From the NCBI GenBank assembly GCA_039583875.1, contig CM077150.1:49180261-49244260 (forward strand): 64,000 bases of DNA, written 5' to 3'. The notes below the pieces were generated by a model, which had not been told where the DNA came from, made no database searches, and worked only from the letters and a program-made list of their open reading frames with translations. Below are positions 22,036-32,694 of the stretch, piece after piece. Position numbers and translations under genes: made by a program. The stretch's first letter is position 1. Each line of letters starts with the position of its first letter. The DNA comes from Platanthera guangdongensis (lineage: Eukaryota; Streptophyta; Magnoliopsida; Asparagales; Orchidaceae).

Positions 22036-22620
22036 GAGAAGTGACACGGGTAGCGACACGGGCGTGTCACTACCCGTGTGCGTCGAGTTCCACTCGACAA
22101 GCCGTGTCGAGACTAACGAGTTGTGTCGACACAAAGTGACACGGGTAGTGACACGGCCGTGTCCCTACCCGTGTGCGTCGAGATGATCTCGACGAGGCGT
22201 GTCGAGATCGTCGAGAGTCGTCGAGATCGTCGAGCGGGGTCGACACTAAGTGACACGGGTAGTGACACGGGCGTGTCCCTACCCGTGTGCATCGAAATGA
22301 TCTCGACGAGGCGTGTCGAGATCGTCGAGAGTCGTCGAGATCGTCGAGCGGGATCGACACTAAGTGACACGGGTAGTGACACGGGCGTGTCCCTACCCGT
22401 GTGCGTCGAGTTGAGCTCGACGAGAAGTGTCGAGTTGTAACTCAAGAAGTACACGGCCTATAACACGTCCAGGCACACGGCCGTGTCATGTGGACACGGG
22501 TCGAGACACGGGCGTGTCCCTACCCGTGTCAAACATTGAACCGACATGGAAACCGCCACGGCCGTTTCACGGAAGCAGGACACGGGTACGGACACGGCCG
22601 TGTCCCTACCCGTGTCACAT
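22036..22620. repeat. Palindromic array of G LTR (5' copy), 114-bp units
   Basis: Two full 114-bp units (from 22137 and 22251) with partial units on both sides. Each unit has a hairpin ACACGGGTAG..CTACCCGTGT enclosing GACACGGCCGTGTC, then TCGA-rich repeats (GTCGAGATGATCTCGAC, GATCGTCGAGAGTCGTCGA). The array ends just before the TATA box. Confidence 0.92.
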
Positions 22621-22623
22621 TTT

Positions 22624-22633
22624 GTATATAAGG
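22624..22633 (+). promoter_or_regulatory. TATA box of G LTR
   Basis: GTATATAAGG directly downstream of the palindromic array; the second copy is at 30028..30037. Marks the likely U3/R border. Confidence 0.7.
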
Positions 22634-24537
22634 GGGAGAGAAAACCCTAGCCGTTTTTCATTCTCATTTCCTTCCCCTATTTCCTGTGAGGGCTCCTGGT
22701 GAGAGGAAAACTGCAGAAGCAAGTTCTACCGAAGGAGATCCGCCATCGCCGTGAAAGAGAAAATGCCGCCAAGGAGAACTACGCGATCCATGGCCGGAAA
22801 TGGTGGTACCGCTGGAGCCAACGTGAGTTTCCTACTCTCTCCCTTGGTGCTAGATCTTAGATATATAGGAGAGACATCGGCTCAAGAGAGCTCGATGGAG
22901 AGGAGAAGATTTCTAGGTTTGGTCATGCTAGGATTTGAATCCTAGAGTTTAGATCTCTTCAACCCTTCCCCTTTTCTTCAATACGACGATGGGTGAATGG
23001 TTTCGTGAGGAGTTTTGGCCCTTGAGGTTGAATAAGGGAGGAGGACATTTCTGGAAAATTTAGGAAGGATCTCTTGAGGAGGAAGACGGACCGATGCCGT
23101 TCATTTTTCTTTAAGATGCGCGCAGAATCTGTATTCTGCGCGCAGCGATCTTCTAGGCCATTTTCGTGTAGGATATGGGCAGATCTGGGCTTTTGGCTAA
23201 ACACGAAAGTTGTATCCCTTGGAAATACCTTTCCAACGAGTGGTTGCACGACTTCAGGTGATGTCTGTGGCCCCAGGAAAACCTAATCGAGTTTGCTGTC
23301 CGGCAATTCCTGTACACAGAAATCGTGTTCTGTGCGTAGCGAACTTTGAAGCCGATTTCGAGTAAGTTATTTTCAGATCTGGGTTGTGACCTGAATATGA
23401 AAGTTGTAGATCATGAAAAGGTCTTTCCAACGAGGGGTTACACGCCTCCACCGGATTCCTGTAACTTCAGGAAACTCCGGTCGAAGTTGCTGTCCAGTGC
23501 TAATCCTGCGCTGAAATTCTGGGTCTCTATATACATTGTGGATTTGAAATTGGTGGGTCCAATGTCGCAATTAATTCGAGATTTTGGTGAAATAATTTAT
23601 GTTAACCACCAAAGCGTTATGGATGATAATATTTACTGTTTTAGAAATCAATGTATTATCGCAAGATAGCTTGAGGCCTGTTGATTTCCTTATGTTTAAT
23701 TGGATTGATTTGATAATACTTCGGTAAGTTGTCGTAAGATCAAATCTTATTTATATCATATTGAAATCACTTGGGATGATATATAGATGGGTAACCCATG
23801 GCCATGCATATGTTATATATCGGATTGAATTTAGGAGTCCAACAATCGTGTGTCGTCTCCTATTGGCATGTTATAGTAAATGTGCAAGTGCGGTGTTAAC
23901 CGCCACTAAGTTTTGGTCGTGTTGAGGTAAGGTGTGGATGGATGGTTGGGCTGTGTCCTCGTGCTCACTCCGAGGCCCCTTCCATGATATGTTGATGTGG
24001 AATTTGCAGGTGGTGTGAGTCGACACGCGGTGTCGCAATCCCGGGTTAAGGATAGTGTGGCAGGTCTACGGGCTCGCCAGTCGTCACACCGACGGGAGTT
24101 GACAGTTAGACTTGGTCGGTTTGGGCTGTGTCCTCGGTGTTCACGTCCCGAGGCCCCTCCGGCCATGTGAACAGTTGGGCTGTGTCCTCGTGCTTTCTTC
24201 CGAGGCCCCTTCCGGGTCACACAAGGCCAGTTCGGGCTGTGTTCTTGGTGCACATCTACCCAAGACCCCGCTGGGCCATAGTACGCATGGGCTCCGCTGT
24301 TGTGTTCTTAGCGTTGAGGCGTACGGAGGCCTAGGTGAAGTAGTGTGATACCCACCTAGTAGTAGAAGTGCCCGTTCTACTGTCACCGCCTGGCCACGGC
24401 GGCTAATGCCTGAGAGGTTAGCTACCTGCTCGAAAAGTAGGAACTATAGTCTGTGTCGACATAGCAATTGCATGGGTGTGCATGGGTGAGTCATTGCATA
24501 GCATTCATAGCATTTCATATCATTGCACCACAAGATC

Positions 24538-24638
24538 CTCATCGTATAAGTTTGTATGGGCACTCTTATACGATGAGTTACTTTTATGTAACCCGATCCT
24601 TAACTTATAAGTTTGTATGGGCATTCTTATAAGTTAAG
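24538..24638 (+). other. Twin hairpins in G LTR (5' copy)
   Basis: Two adjacent hairpins. The first (24538..24577) has the 13-bp stem CTCATCGTATAAG / CTTATACGATGAG; the second (24599..24638) has CTTAACTTATAAG / CTTATAAGTTAAG. Both have 14-nt loops, TTTGTATGGGCACT and TTTGTATGGGCATT, and both are flanked by GATC on the left and TTACTTT on the right. Stems differ at three positions, each compensated on the other arm. Confidence 0.85.
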
Positions 24639-25288
24639 TTACTTTCCTGCTGTTAGTTATACTTGCTAGTTTAGTGTCGCTTTTACTTAAATGCTGATTA
24701 TGATGCTGTTACTCTTACACTACTGCCACCTGCTTGTAGTTCCTTTACTCGCATACTTGTTATATACTATACTCTTGTTCCTTTTCTCCGCCCGGTGCCG
24801 AGGAGTCGCCGGGGGAGCGGATGTGAAACCACTTAGTCGTTTCGACTAACGGTTGCTACGTCTTCCTTTTTAGGAGGTCACGCCACAGGTAAAGCAGCCG
24901 CAGACTACGCAGCAGGACAGCCAGGCCAGGGAGACAGGGCCTGAAGTGACGGTGCCATCGATGCCGTCGGTTACCGATGTTAGTTCTATTACTCTGTTGT
25001 AGCCCGTTTGGGCAATGTTTAGCTGTACTCTGATATATTGTAGAAGCATGTTTTAGCTTCTATTTATTGATGTTTTTGGACATTATAACTTAGTGTGGAT
25101 TTTGACTTCTCTTGCTTATTTATTTGGTTGGGTTGGCATGATATATTGATATTGTTGTAGCCGGCGGAATAGGCGACTTGTGGTACAGGTTAGCCCGTGT
25201 GCTAATGTTACCTCAAGGCGGCTGTTTCGGGCATAAGACTCCCTCTTCGTGCCGTGTTTTGGGATCCGGGTAGGGGGAGTTTTACAAA

Positions 25289-25300
25289 TGGTATCAGTTT
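25289..25300 (+). other. Primer-binding site of element G
   Basis: TGGTATCAGTTT two bases after the LTR end; the first nine bases match the tRNA-Met complement. Confidence 0.75.
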
Positions 25301-25855
25301 GCCACGATCCTCAACTAAGAAGTCATTCAACAATGGTGCCACCCCGTTTGGTTAGTCAGTTTGGGGACAAGCTGATTTAGCGGAAGCAGTGGTGTGCCCA
25401 TATGTAATTCACATTAAGTTTGTCCAACTTTGACCCTACGATTAGCCAACCTGACCTTAGGTACATACCTTTATACGTCGATCTTCCAAGTTTGGACGAC
25501 CCCAAGTATGTAAAACTATGGTATAAAGTCTTGCGAGATCCCCTCGGGCAAGCACTTTTGTTTATAGCGGATTTTGAATCTAACGGAGAAAATAGACATA
25601 ACAGATTTCCTAGGGCAACCACTTTTGTTTATAGGAGATTTGTGCTTGGTGGAGATAATGGATATGGTAAAGTGGTTGGGAGCGGGTCTTTTGGGTGTTC
25701 AGACAAGCGTTAAGAGACTCGCTGAAGGAGTGACTGAAGCGGGACCCAGCTCAAAGACGAGGACTACGAGGAAGAAATTAAGCATTCGTCCTTAGTCTGC
25801 CTAAGTTTTTCTAGGAATCTGGCTTGAGCATTCACAATCTTGATACTAAGACGTA
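25301..25855 (+). other. Gag-less leader of element G
   Basis: Between the primer site and protease, where relatives have roughly 1.2 kb of gag, there are about 550 bases. I find no gag domain and no zinc knuckle. Overlapping ORFs of 97 codons (25420..25713) and 73 codons (25574..25795) do not resemble gag. The segment ACTTTTGTTTATA occurs twice (about 25553 and 25622). The region just before protease (TGATACTAAG at 25841..25850) could be an old splice acceptor like those of B and E, but this is weak. Confidence 0.7.
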
Positions 25856-26986
25856 ATGGTTAGTGACAAACCGGCCTACACTCTATTCGATACCGGTGCC
25901 TCACACTCCCTTGTGTCCGAGGATTTCATAAAAGACATGGGGGGTGTACAGTACTTTACCGGCATAGCCCGACGTGTACGCCTTCCGGATGGCTCAGAGA
26001 TGATCGCAACCGCCAAGTTCGAGTTGGAGTTATTTATTGATGGGAAGGCCTTTGATACACCGGCCACGGTTTTGAGAATGTCGGAGTTCGACATCATTTT
26101 GGGCATGGCGTGGCTGGATTGGCACTTCGCGAGGATCGACTGCGCGGAGAAGCGGATCTATTTGAGGCATGGAGACTCTGACATCATCTTCCAAGGTATT
26201 GGCTTCGCGCCCCGCATGATGTTATCTTCCGTCCAGGTTGTAAAAGCTCATATGGAGGGGGACGAGGTCTTCATGATCTGGTTCGAGTTGAAGGAGGAAG
26301 CGTTGGAATTAAAGGATGTACGGGTTGTGCGGGATTTTCCCGAGGTATTTCCTGAGAAGCTGCCAGGATTGCCCCCGCATAGAGAGGTTGATTTTCAGAT
26401 CAATCTAGTACCAGGTGCCAAGCCTGTGTCCAAGGCTCCGTACAGAATGGCCCCGAAAGAACTCGCGGAGTTTAGAGTTCAATTGGAAGAACTAGTAGAT
26501 TCAGGGTTCGTTCGCCCCAGTTCATCACCATGGGGAGCCCCTGTGCTGTTCGTAAAGAAGAAGGATGGAACCATGCGATTGTGCATAGATTATCGGGAAC
26601 TCAATCGGTCGAAGGTGCGGAACACTTATCCACTACCTCGGATCGATGAGTTGTTCGATCAACTAGTGGGAGCACATTGGTTTTCTAAATTGGATTTGCG
26701 CTCCGGATACTATCAATTGAGGATACAAGAAGGGGACATCCAGAAAACGGCCTTCAGTTCGAGATATGGTTTGTATGAGTTCACAGTAATGCCATTTGGG
26801 CTCACAAATGCCCCTTCGGCCTTCATGAGCTTGATGAAAAAGGTGTTTGAACCGTATTTGGACATCTTCGTCATTATTTTCATCGACGACATCTTGGTCT
26901 ACTCAAAGACGGAGGAGGAGCATGTCGAGCACCTGACCTTGGTTTTGAAGGAAATTGAAGGAGCATGCCTTGTATGCCAAGTTTAG
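25856..26986 (+). pseudogene. pol: protease and RT of element G
   Basis: 376 codons open. Protease: [14 protein letters not shown] at residue 8 and [12 protein letters not shown] at residue 82. [68 protein letters not shown] and the intact catalytic FIDDILVYS near residue 352. The frame is lost near 26955 by an indel, and the next 110 bases ([15 protein letters not shown]) read in another frame until a second indel near 27075 restores it. The native start is unclear because gag is missing; ATG 25856 is simply the first in frame. Confidence 0.9.
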
Positions 26987-27076
26987 CAAGTGTGAATTCT
27001 GGCTTAAGGAGGTTGCCTTCTTGGGGCATGTGATCAGTGGAGCAGGATTAGCTGTGGATACAGCTAAGGTGCGGCC

Positions 27077-28435
27077 GTGAAGGAGTGGTCGCCCTTGAAG
27101 TCGGCGGCCGATGTACGAAGCTTTCTTGGACTTGCTGGCTACTACCGCAAGTTCGTGAAAGGATTTTCCAAGATTGCCCTTCCTCTTACCTCCTTGACGA
27201 AGAAGGGTGTGCCATTTGAGTGGACACCTAAATGTGAAGCAGCATTTCAAGAGTTGAAGGATAGGCTTACCTCCGCCCCCATCCTTGCACTTCCGTCGGG
27301 GAAGGAAGGATTTCAGGTTTACACGGACGCATCATATCAAGGGATGGGTGCGGTGCTGATGCAGCACGGGCACGTGATCGCTTATGCTTCAAGGCAGTTA
27401 AAGAAACATGAAATCAATTACCCGGTTCATGATTTGGAGCTGGGAGCAGTGGTGTTCGCTTTGAAAGTCTGGAGGCATTACCTATATGGCGTACACTGCG
27501 AGATCTTTTCCGATCACAAGAACTTGAAGTATGTCCACACTCAGAAGGAGTTGAACATGAGACAACGACGGTGGTTGGAATTTCTATGCGACTATGAGTT
27601 CACCATGAACTATCACCCCGGGAAAGCGAACTCCGTAGCCGATGCCTTGAGTAGGAAAGCGCCAGGCTCTAGCCCAGAGTCTCGGTTGATGAGTATTGAG
27701 TTGGCTCGGATGGTCGAAGAGATGGAAATTACTCTAGTATTCAAGGCTCCTTCGGCAGAGTATGCGGAGTATTTGGCCAACATGAGCATTGTTTGTTATA
27801 TCCGAGACCGGATTCGGGTGGAGCAAAGAATGGATGCGGCCTTGGCCCCGACAATCAAGGCAATTGAAGATGGGACCACCGATGAGTACACACTAAAAGA
27901 CGGCCTCGTTTATTTTCGTGGCCGACTCTATATTCCCAAGGGAGGCAAAATTCGGGAGGATATCTTGAGAGAGGCACATTCCTCTCAATATTCAGTGCAC
28001 CCGGGTATTGCTAAGATGTACGCCGGATTGCGGAAGACCATGTGTTGGCCGGGAATGAAGAAGGATGTTCGCTACTATGTCACACATTGCGAAGCTTGTC
28101 AAAGAGTGAAGGCTGAATGCAGGAGTCCCGGTGGTTTGTTGCAGTCATTACCCATCCCCAAATGGAAGTTCGAAGACATCTCCATGGACTTTGTCCATGG
28201 GCTACCTCGCTCACGCTCCGGGAATGATTCGGTGTGGGTTATTGTGGATCGACTGACAAAGGTGGCCCGGTTCATTCCAATGAAGAAGGAAGCACACGTG
28301 GATGTTTTGGTACGCCTTTTTGTGGAGCAATTTGTACGGTATCATGGCGTGCCCAAGACAATTGTTTCGGATCAGGATGGTCGGTTTACATCAATGAGTG
28401 GAAGGCGGTACAGGCGTATTTGGGCTCACGCCTAA
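27077..28435 (+). pseudogene. pol: RNase H and integrase of element G
   Basis: RNase [41 protein letters not shown] and [10 protein letters not shown]. Integrase zinc domain: [10 protein letters not shown] and [13 protein letters not shown]. The core begins with [18 protein letters not shown] and [11 protein letters not shown] frameshift near 28390 cuts the frame; the next frame (up to 28683) gives STAFHPQTDGQSERTIRTLE with the catalytic Glu, and a second shift near 28650 leads on to the C-terminal part. Catalytic residues are all present. Confidence 0.92.
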
Positions 28436-29237
28436 CCTTTAGTACCGCATTTCATCCTCAGACTGACGGACAGTCAGAGCGGACCATCAGAACGCTGGAG
28501 GATTTGTTGAGGTTATGTGTGTTGGACAGAGGAGAGCCGTGGGAAAGACTCTTGCCCCTGGTGGAATTCTCCTACAACAATAGTCATCAAGCGAGCATCG
28601 GTATGGCGCCCCATGAAGCCCTTTACGAAGAAGGTGTAGGACCCCCTTGTCTTGGGTGCAGGATGAAGATCCGAAGGCTTTAGGAAATGAATTTATAGAT
28701 GATACTGATATGGCTGTCAGATTGATAAGAGACCGCATGTTGGAGGCTCAAAGTCGACAGACAAAATATTACAATAAAAAGCACCGGATGGTGGAGTTCC
28801 AAGTGGGCGAAAAAGTGTTCCTTAAGATTCGGCCGATGCATGGAGTGTCGCGGGTGCGGGAAGTGAAAAAGCTCAGCCCAAGGTATGTTGGGCCTTATAC
28901 TATATTGGAAAGAATTGGCCCGTTGGCCTATCGGTTGGAGTTACCACCGAAACTAAAAAATCTTCACGACGTGTTCTATGTATCGTCGCTTCGAAAAGCA
29001 CTATTACGGCCCGACCAATTTATTCCCACTACTGATGGTGCGGTGGCGTCAGATAGGTCTGTGCGACTAGAGCCGGTACGGATTGTTGACAGCGAGACAA
29101 GAACATTACGCCGCAAAAGTGTCCCCTTAGTGGAGGTGCTATGGTTGAATCATGGGAAGGAGGAGTACACCTGGGAGCCTATGGATTTGATGCAGCAACG
29201 CTACCCGGAGTTGTTTGCCCAAGGTAATCTTATTTAA
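28436..29237 (+). pseudogene. pol: integrase C-terminus and chromodomain of element G
   Basis: SYNNSHQASIGMAPHEALY, then in the next frame QSRQTKYYNKKHRMVEFQV, KLSPRYVGPYTILER and LHDVFYVSSLRK. A chromodomain ends the protein (RTLRRKSVPLVEVLWLNHG, then EEYTWEPMDLMQQRYPELF). This layout is standard for Tekay chromoviruses, whose chromodomain is thought to target heterochromatin. The stop at 29235 lies about 90 bases before the 3' LTR. Confidence 0.9.
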
Positions 29238-29454
29238 AAACATATGATAACTTTCCTGTTAAGCTTTTCTCCACACAGCCTAAGCCTGATTTCGGGGACG
29301 AAATCTTTTATTTTGTTTATAAGATTTGTAACGTCCCGAATCGCTCTAGGCCCCTAGTGTGTGCGTTTTTGAGTCAGGAGGGTTGACTCAAGTCCTGAGA
29401 AGTGCAGGGAATTGGGCTGCACTTGTGGAGAAGTGGAGAAATCAGTGCAGAGAG

Positions 29455-30022
29455 AAGTGACACGGGCGTGTCACTACCCGTGTGCGTCGAGTTCCACTCG
29501 ACAAGCCGTGTCGAGACTGACGAGTTGTGCCGACACAAAGTGACACGGGTAGTGACACGGCCGTGTCCCTACCCGTGTGCGTCGAGATGATCTCGACGAG
29601 GCGTGTCGAGATCGTCGAGAGTCGTCGAGATCGTCGAGCGGGGTCGACACTAAGTGACACGGGTAGTGACACGGGCGTGCCCCTACCCGTGTGCATCGAA
29701 ATGATCTCGATGAGGCGTGTCAAGATCGTCGAGAGTCGTCGAGATCGTCGAGCGGGATCGACACTAAGTGACACGGGTAGTGACACGGGCGTGTCCCTAC
29801 CCGTGTGCGTCGAGTTGAGCTCGACGAGAAGTGTCGAGTTGTAACTCAAGAAGTACACGACCTATAACACGTCCAGGCACACGGCCGTGTCATGTGGACA
29901 CGGGTCGGGACACGGGCATGTCCCTACCCGTGTCAAACATTGAACCGACATGGAAACCGCCACGACCGTTTCACGGAAGCAGGACACGGGTACGGACACG
30001 GCCGTGTCCCTACCCGTGTCAC
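29455..30022. repeat. Palindromic array of G LTR (3' copy)
   Basis: Same array with units from 29541, 29655 and 29769. It differs from the 5' copy by a 13-base deletion at the left edge and a few substitutions inside stems. Confidence 0.92.
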
Positions 30023-31940
30023 ATTTTGTATATAAGGGGGAGAGAAAACCCTAGCCGTTTTTCATTCTCATTTCCTTCCCTATTTCCTGTGAGAGCTCCT
30101 GGTGAGAGGAAAACTGCAGAAGCAAGTTCTACCGAAGGAGATCCGCCATCGCCGTGAAAGAGAAAATGCCGTCAAGGAGAACTATGCGATCCATGGCCGG
30201 AAATGGTGGTACCGCTGGAGCCAACGTGAGTTTCCTACCCTCTCCCTTGGTGCTAGATCTTAGATATATAGGAGAGACATCGGCTCAAGAGAGCTCGATG
30301 GAGAGGAGAAGATTTCTAGGTTTGGCCATGCTAGGATTTGAATCCTAGAGTTTAGATCTCTTCAATCCTTCCCCTTTTCTTCAATACGACGATGGGTGAA
30401 TGGTTTCGTGAGGAGTTTTGGCCCTTGAGGTTGAATAAGGGAGGAGGACATTTCTGGAAAATTTAGGAAGGATCGCTTGAGGAGGAAGACGGACCGATGT
30501 CGTTCATTTTTCTTTAAGATGCGCGCAGAATCTGTATTCTGCGCGCAGCGATCTTCTAGGCCATTTTCGTGTAGGATATGGGCAGATCTGGGCTTTTGGC
30601 TAAACACAAAAGTTGTAGCCCTTGGAAATACCTTTCCAACGAGTGGTTGCACGACTTCAGGTGATGTCTGTGGCCCCGGGAAAACCTAATCGAGTTTGCT
30701 GTCCGGCAATTCCTGTACACAGAAATCGTGTTCTGTGCGCAGCGAACTTCGATGCCGATTTCGAGTAAGTTATTGTCAGATCTGGGTTGTGACCTGAATA
30801 TGAAAGTTGTAGATCATGAAAAGGTCTTTCCAACGAGGGGTTACATGACTCCACCGGATTCCTGTAACTTCAGGAAACTCCGGTCGAAGTTGCTGTCCAG
30901 TGCTAATCCTGCGCTGAAATTCTGGGTCTCTATATACATTGTGGATTTGAAATTGGTGGGTCCAATGTCGCAATTAATTCGAGATTTTGGTGAAATAATT
31001 TATGTTAACCACCAAAGCGTTATGGATGATAATATTTACTGTTTTAGAAATCAATTTATTATCGCAAGATAGCTTGAGGCCTGTTGATTTCCTTATGTTT
31101 AATTGGATTGATTTGATAATACTTCGGTAAGTTGTCGTAAGAGCAATCTTATTTATATCATGTTGAAATCACTTGGGATGATATATAGATGGGTAACCCA
31201 TGGCCATGCATATATTATATATCGGATTGAATTTAGGAGTCCAACAATCGTGTGTCGTCTCCTATTGGCATGTTATAGTAAATGTGCAAGTGCGGTGTTA
31301 ACCGCCACTAAGTTTTGGTCGTGTTGAGGTAAGGTGTGGATGGATGGTTGGGCTGTGTCCTCATGCTCACTCCGAGGCCCCTTCCATGATATGTTGATGT
31401 GGAATTTGCAGGTGGTGTGAGTCGACACGCGGTGTCGCAATCCCGGGTTAAGGATAGTGTGGCAGGTCTACGGGCTCGCCAGTCGTCACACCGATGGGAG
31501 TTGACAGTTAGACTTGGTCGGTTTGGGGCTGTGTCCTCGGTGTTCACGTCACGAGGCCCCTCCGGCCATGTGAACGGTTGGGCTGTGTCCTCATGCTTTC
31601 TTCCGAGGCCCCTTCCGGGTCACACAAGGCCAGTTCGGGCTGTGTTCTTGGTGCACATCTACCCAAGACCCCGCTGGGCCATAGTACGCATGGGCTCCGC
31701 TGTTGTGTTCTTAGCGTTGAGGCGTACGGAGGCCTAGGTGAAGTAGTGTGATACCCACCTAGTAGTAGAAGTGCCCGTTCTACTGTCACCGCCTAGCCAC
31801 GGCGGCTGATGCCTGAGAGGTTAGCTACCTGCTCGAAAAGTGGGAACTATAGTCTGTGTCGACATAGCAATTGCATGGGTGTGCATGGGTGAGTCATTGC
31901 ATAGCATTCATAGCATTTCATATCATTGCACCACAAGATC

Positions 31941-32041
31941 CTCATCGTATAAGTTTGTATGGGCACTCTTATACGATGAGTTACTTTTATGTAACCCGAT
32001 CCTTAACTTATAAGTTTGTATGGGCATTCTTATAAGTTAAG
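31941..32041 (+). other. Twin hairpins in G LTR (3' copy)
   Basis: Second LTR copy of the twin hairpins, 31941..31980 and 32002..32041, with identical stems and loops. Confidence 0.85.
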
Positions 32042-32694
32042 TTACTTTCCTGCTGTTACTTATACTTGCTAGTTTAGTGTAGCTTTTACTTAAATGCTGA
32101 TTATGATGCTGTTACTCTTACACTACTGCCACCTGCTTGTACTTCCTTTACTCGCATACTTGTTATATACTATACTCTTGTTCCTTTTCTCCGCCCGGTG
32201 CCGAGGAGTCGCCGGGGGAGCGGATGTGAAACCACTTAGTCGTTTCGACTAACGGTTGCTACGTCTTCCTTTTTAGGAGGTCACGCCGCAGGTAGAGCAG
32301 CCGCAGACTACGCAGCAAGACAGCCAGGCCAGGGAGACAGGGCCTGAAGTGACGGTGCCATCGATGCCGTCGGTTACCGATGTTAGTTCTATTACTCTGT
32401 TGTAGCCCGTTTGGGCAATGTTTAGCTGTACTCTGATATATTGTAGAAGCATGTTTTAGCTTCTATTTATTGATGTATTTGGACATTATAACTTAGTGTG
32501 GATTTTGAATTCTCTTGCTTATTTATTTGGTTGGGTTGGCATGATATATTGATATTGTTGTAGCCGGCGGAATAGGCGACTTGTGGTACAGGTTAGCCCG
32601 TGTGCTAATGTTACCTCAAGGCGGCTGTTTCGGGCATAAGACTCCCTCTTCGTGCCGTGTTTTGGGATCCGGGTAGGGGGAGTTTTACACACCC

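Larger units (their letters stand above)
21911..25286 (+). repeat. 5' LTR of element G
   Basis: Starts TGTAACGTCCCG, ends TTTTACA before the primer site. Upstream part: a palindromic array with 114-bp period. TATA box TATATAAGG at 22625..22633. Downstream: a long U5-like part containing the twin hairpins at 24538 and 24599. ORFs predicted here are translations of repeats and are not conserved as proteins. Confidence 0.95.
21911..32689 (+). mobile_element. Element G: complete Tekay-like gypsy without gag
   Basis: Two LTRs (3376 and 3363 bp), both TGTAACGTCCCG to GTTTTACA, flanked by the 5-bp duplication CACCC (21906..21910 and 32690..32694). Inserted in the integrase of F. The internal part is only 4.0 kb: primer site, a 560-bp leader with no gag, then protease, RT, RNase H and integrase with chromodomain. 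The LTR length difference is one 13-base deletion in the palindromic array; other differences are few, so insertion was recent. Confidence 0.95.
29327..32689 (+). repeat. 3' LTR of element G
   Basis: Near-identical copy of 21911..25286, 13 bases shorter because one ACACGGG-type motif near 29461 is missing. Ends TTTTACA before the target copy CACCC. Confidence 0.95.

Noticed and set aside
22113..22454. ORFs with VSLPVSLSVDPARRSRR repeats in the G LTR (also 29442..29858)
   Set aside because: They are translations of the 114-bp palindromic units, occur on both strands, and lie in a non-coding promoter region.
24112..24386. Overlapping ORFs in the G LTR repeating GCTGTGTCCTCG..CGAGGCCCC
   Set aside because: They come from short imperfect repeats of the LTR, are open in several frames, and have no domain.
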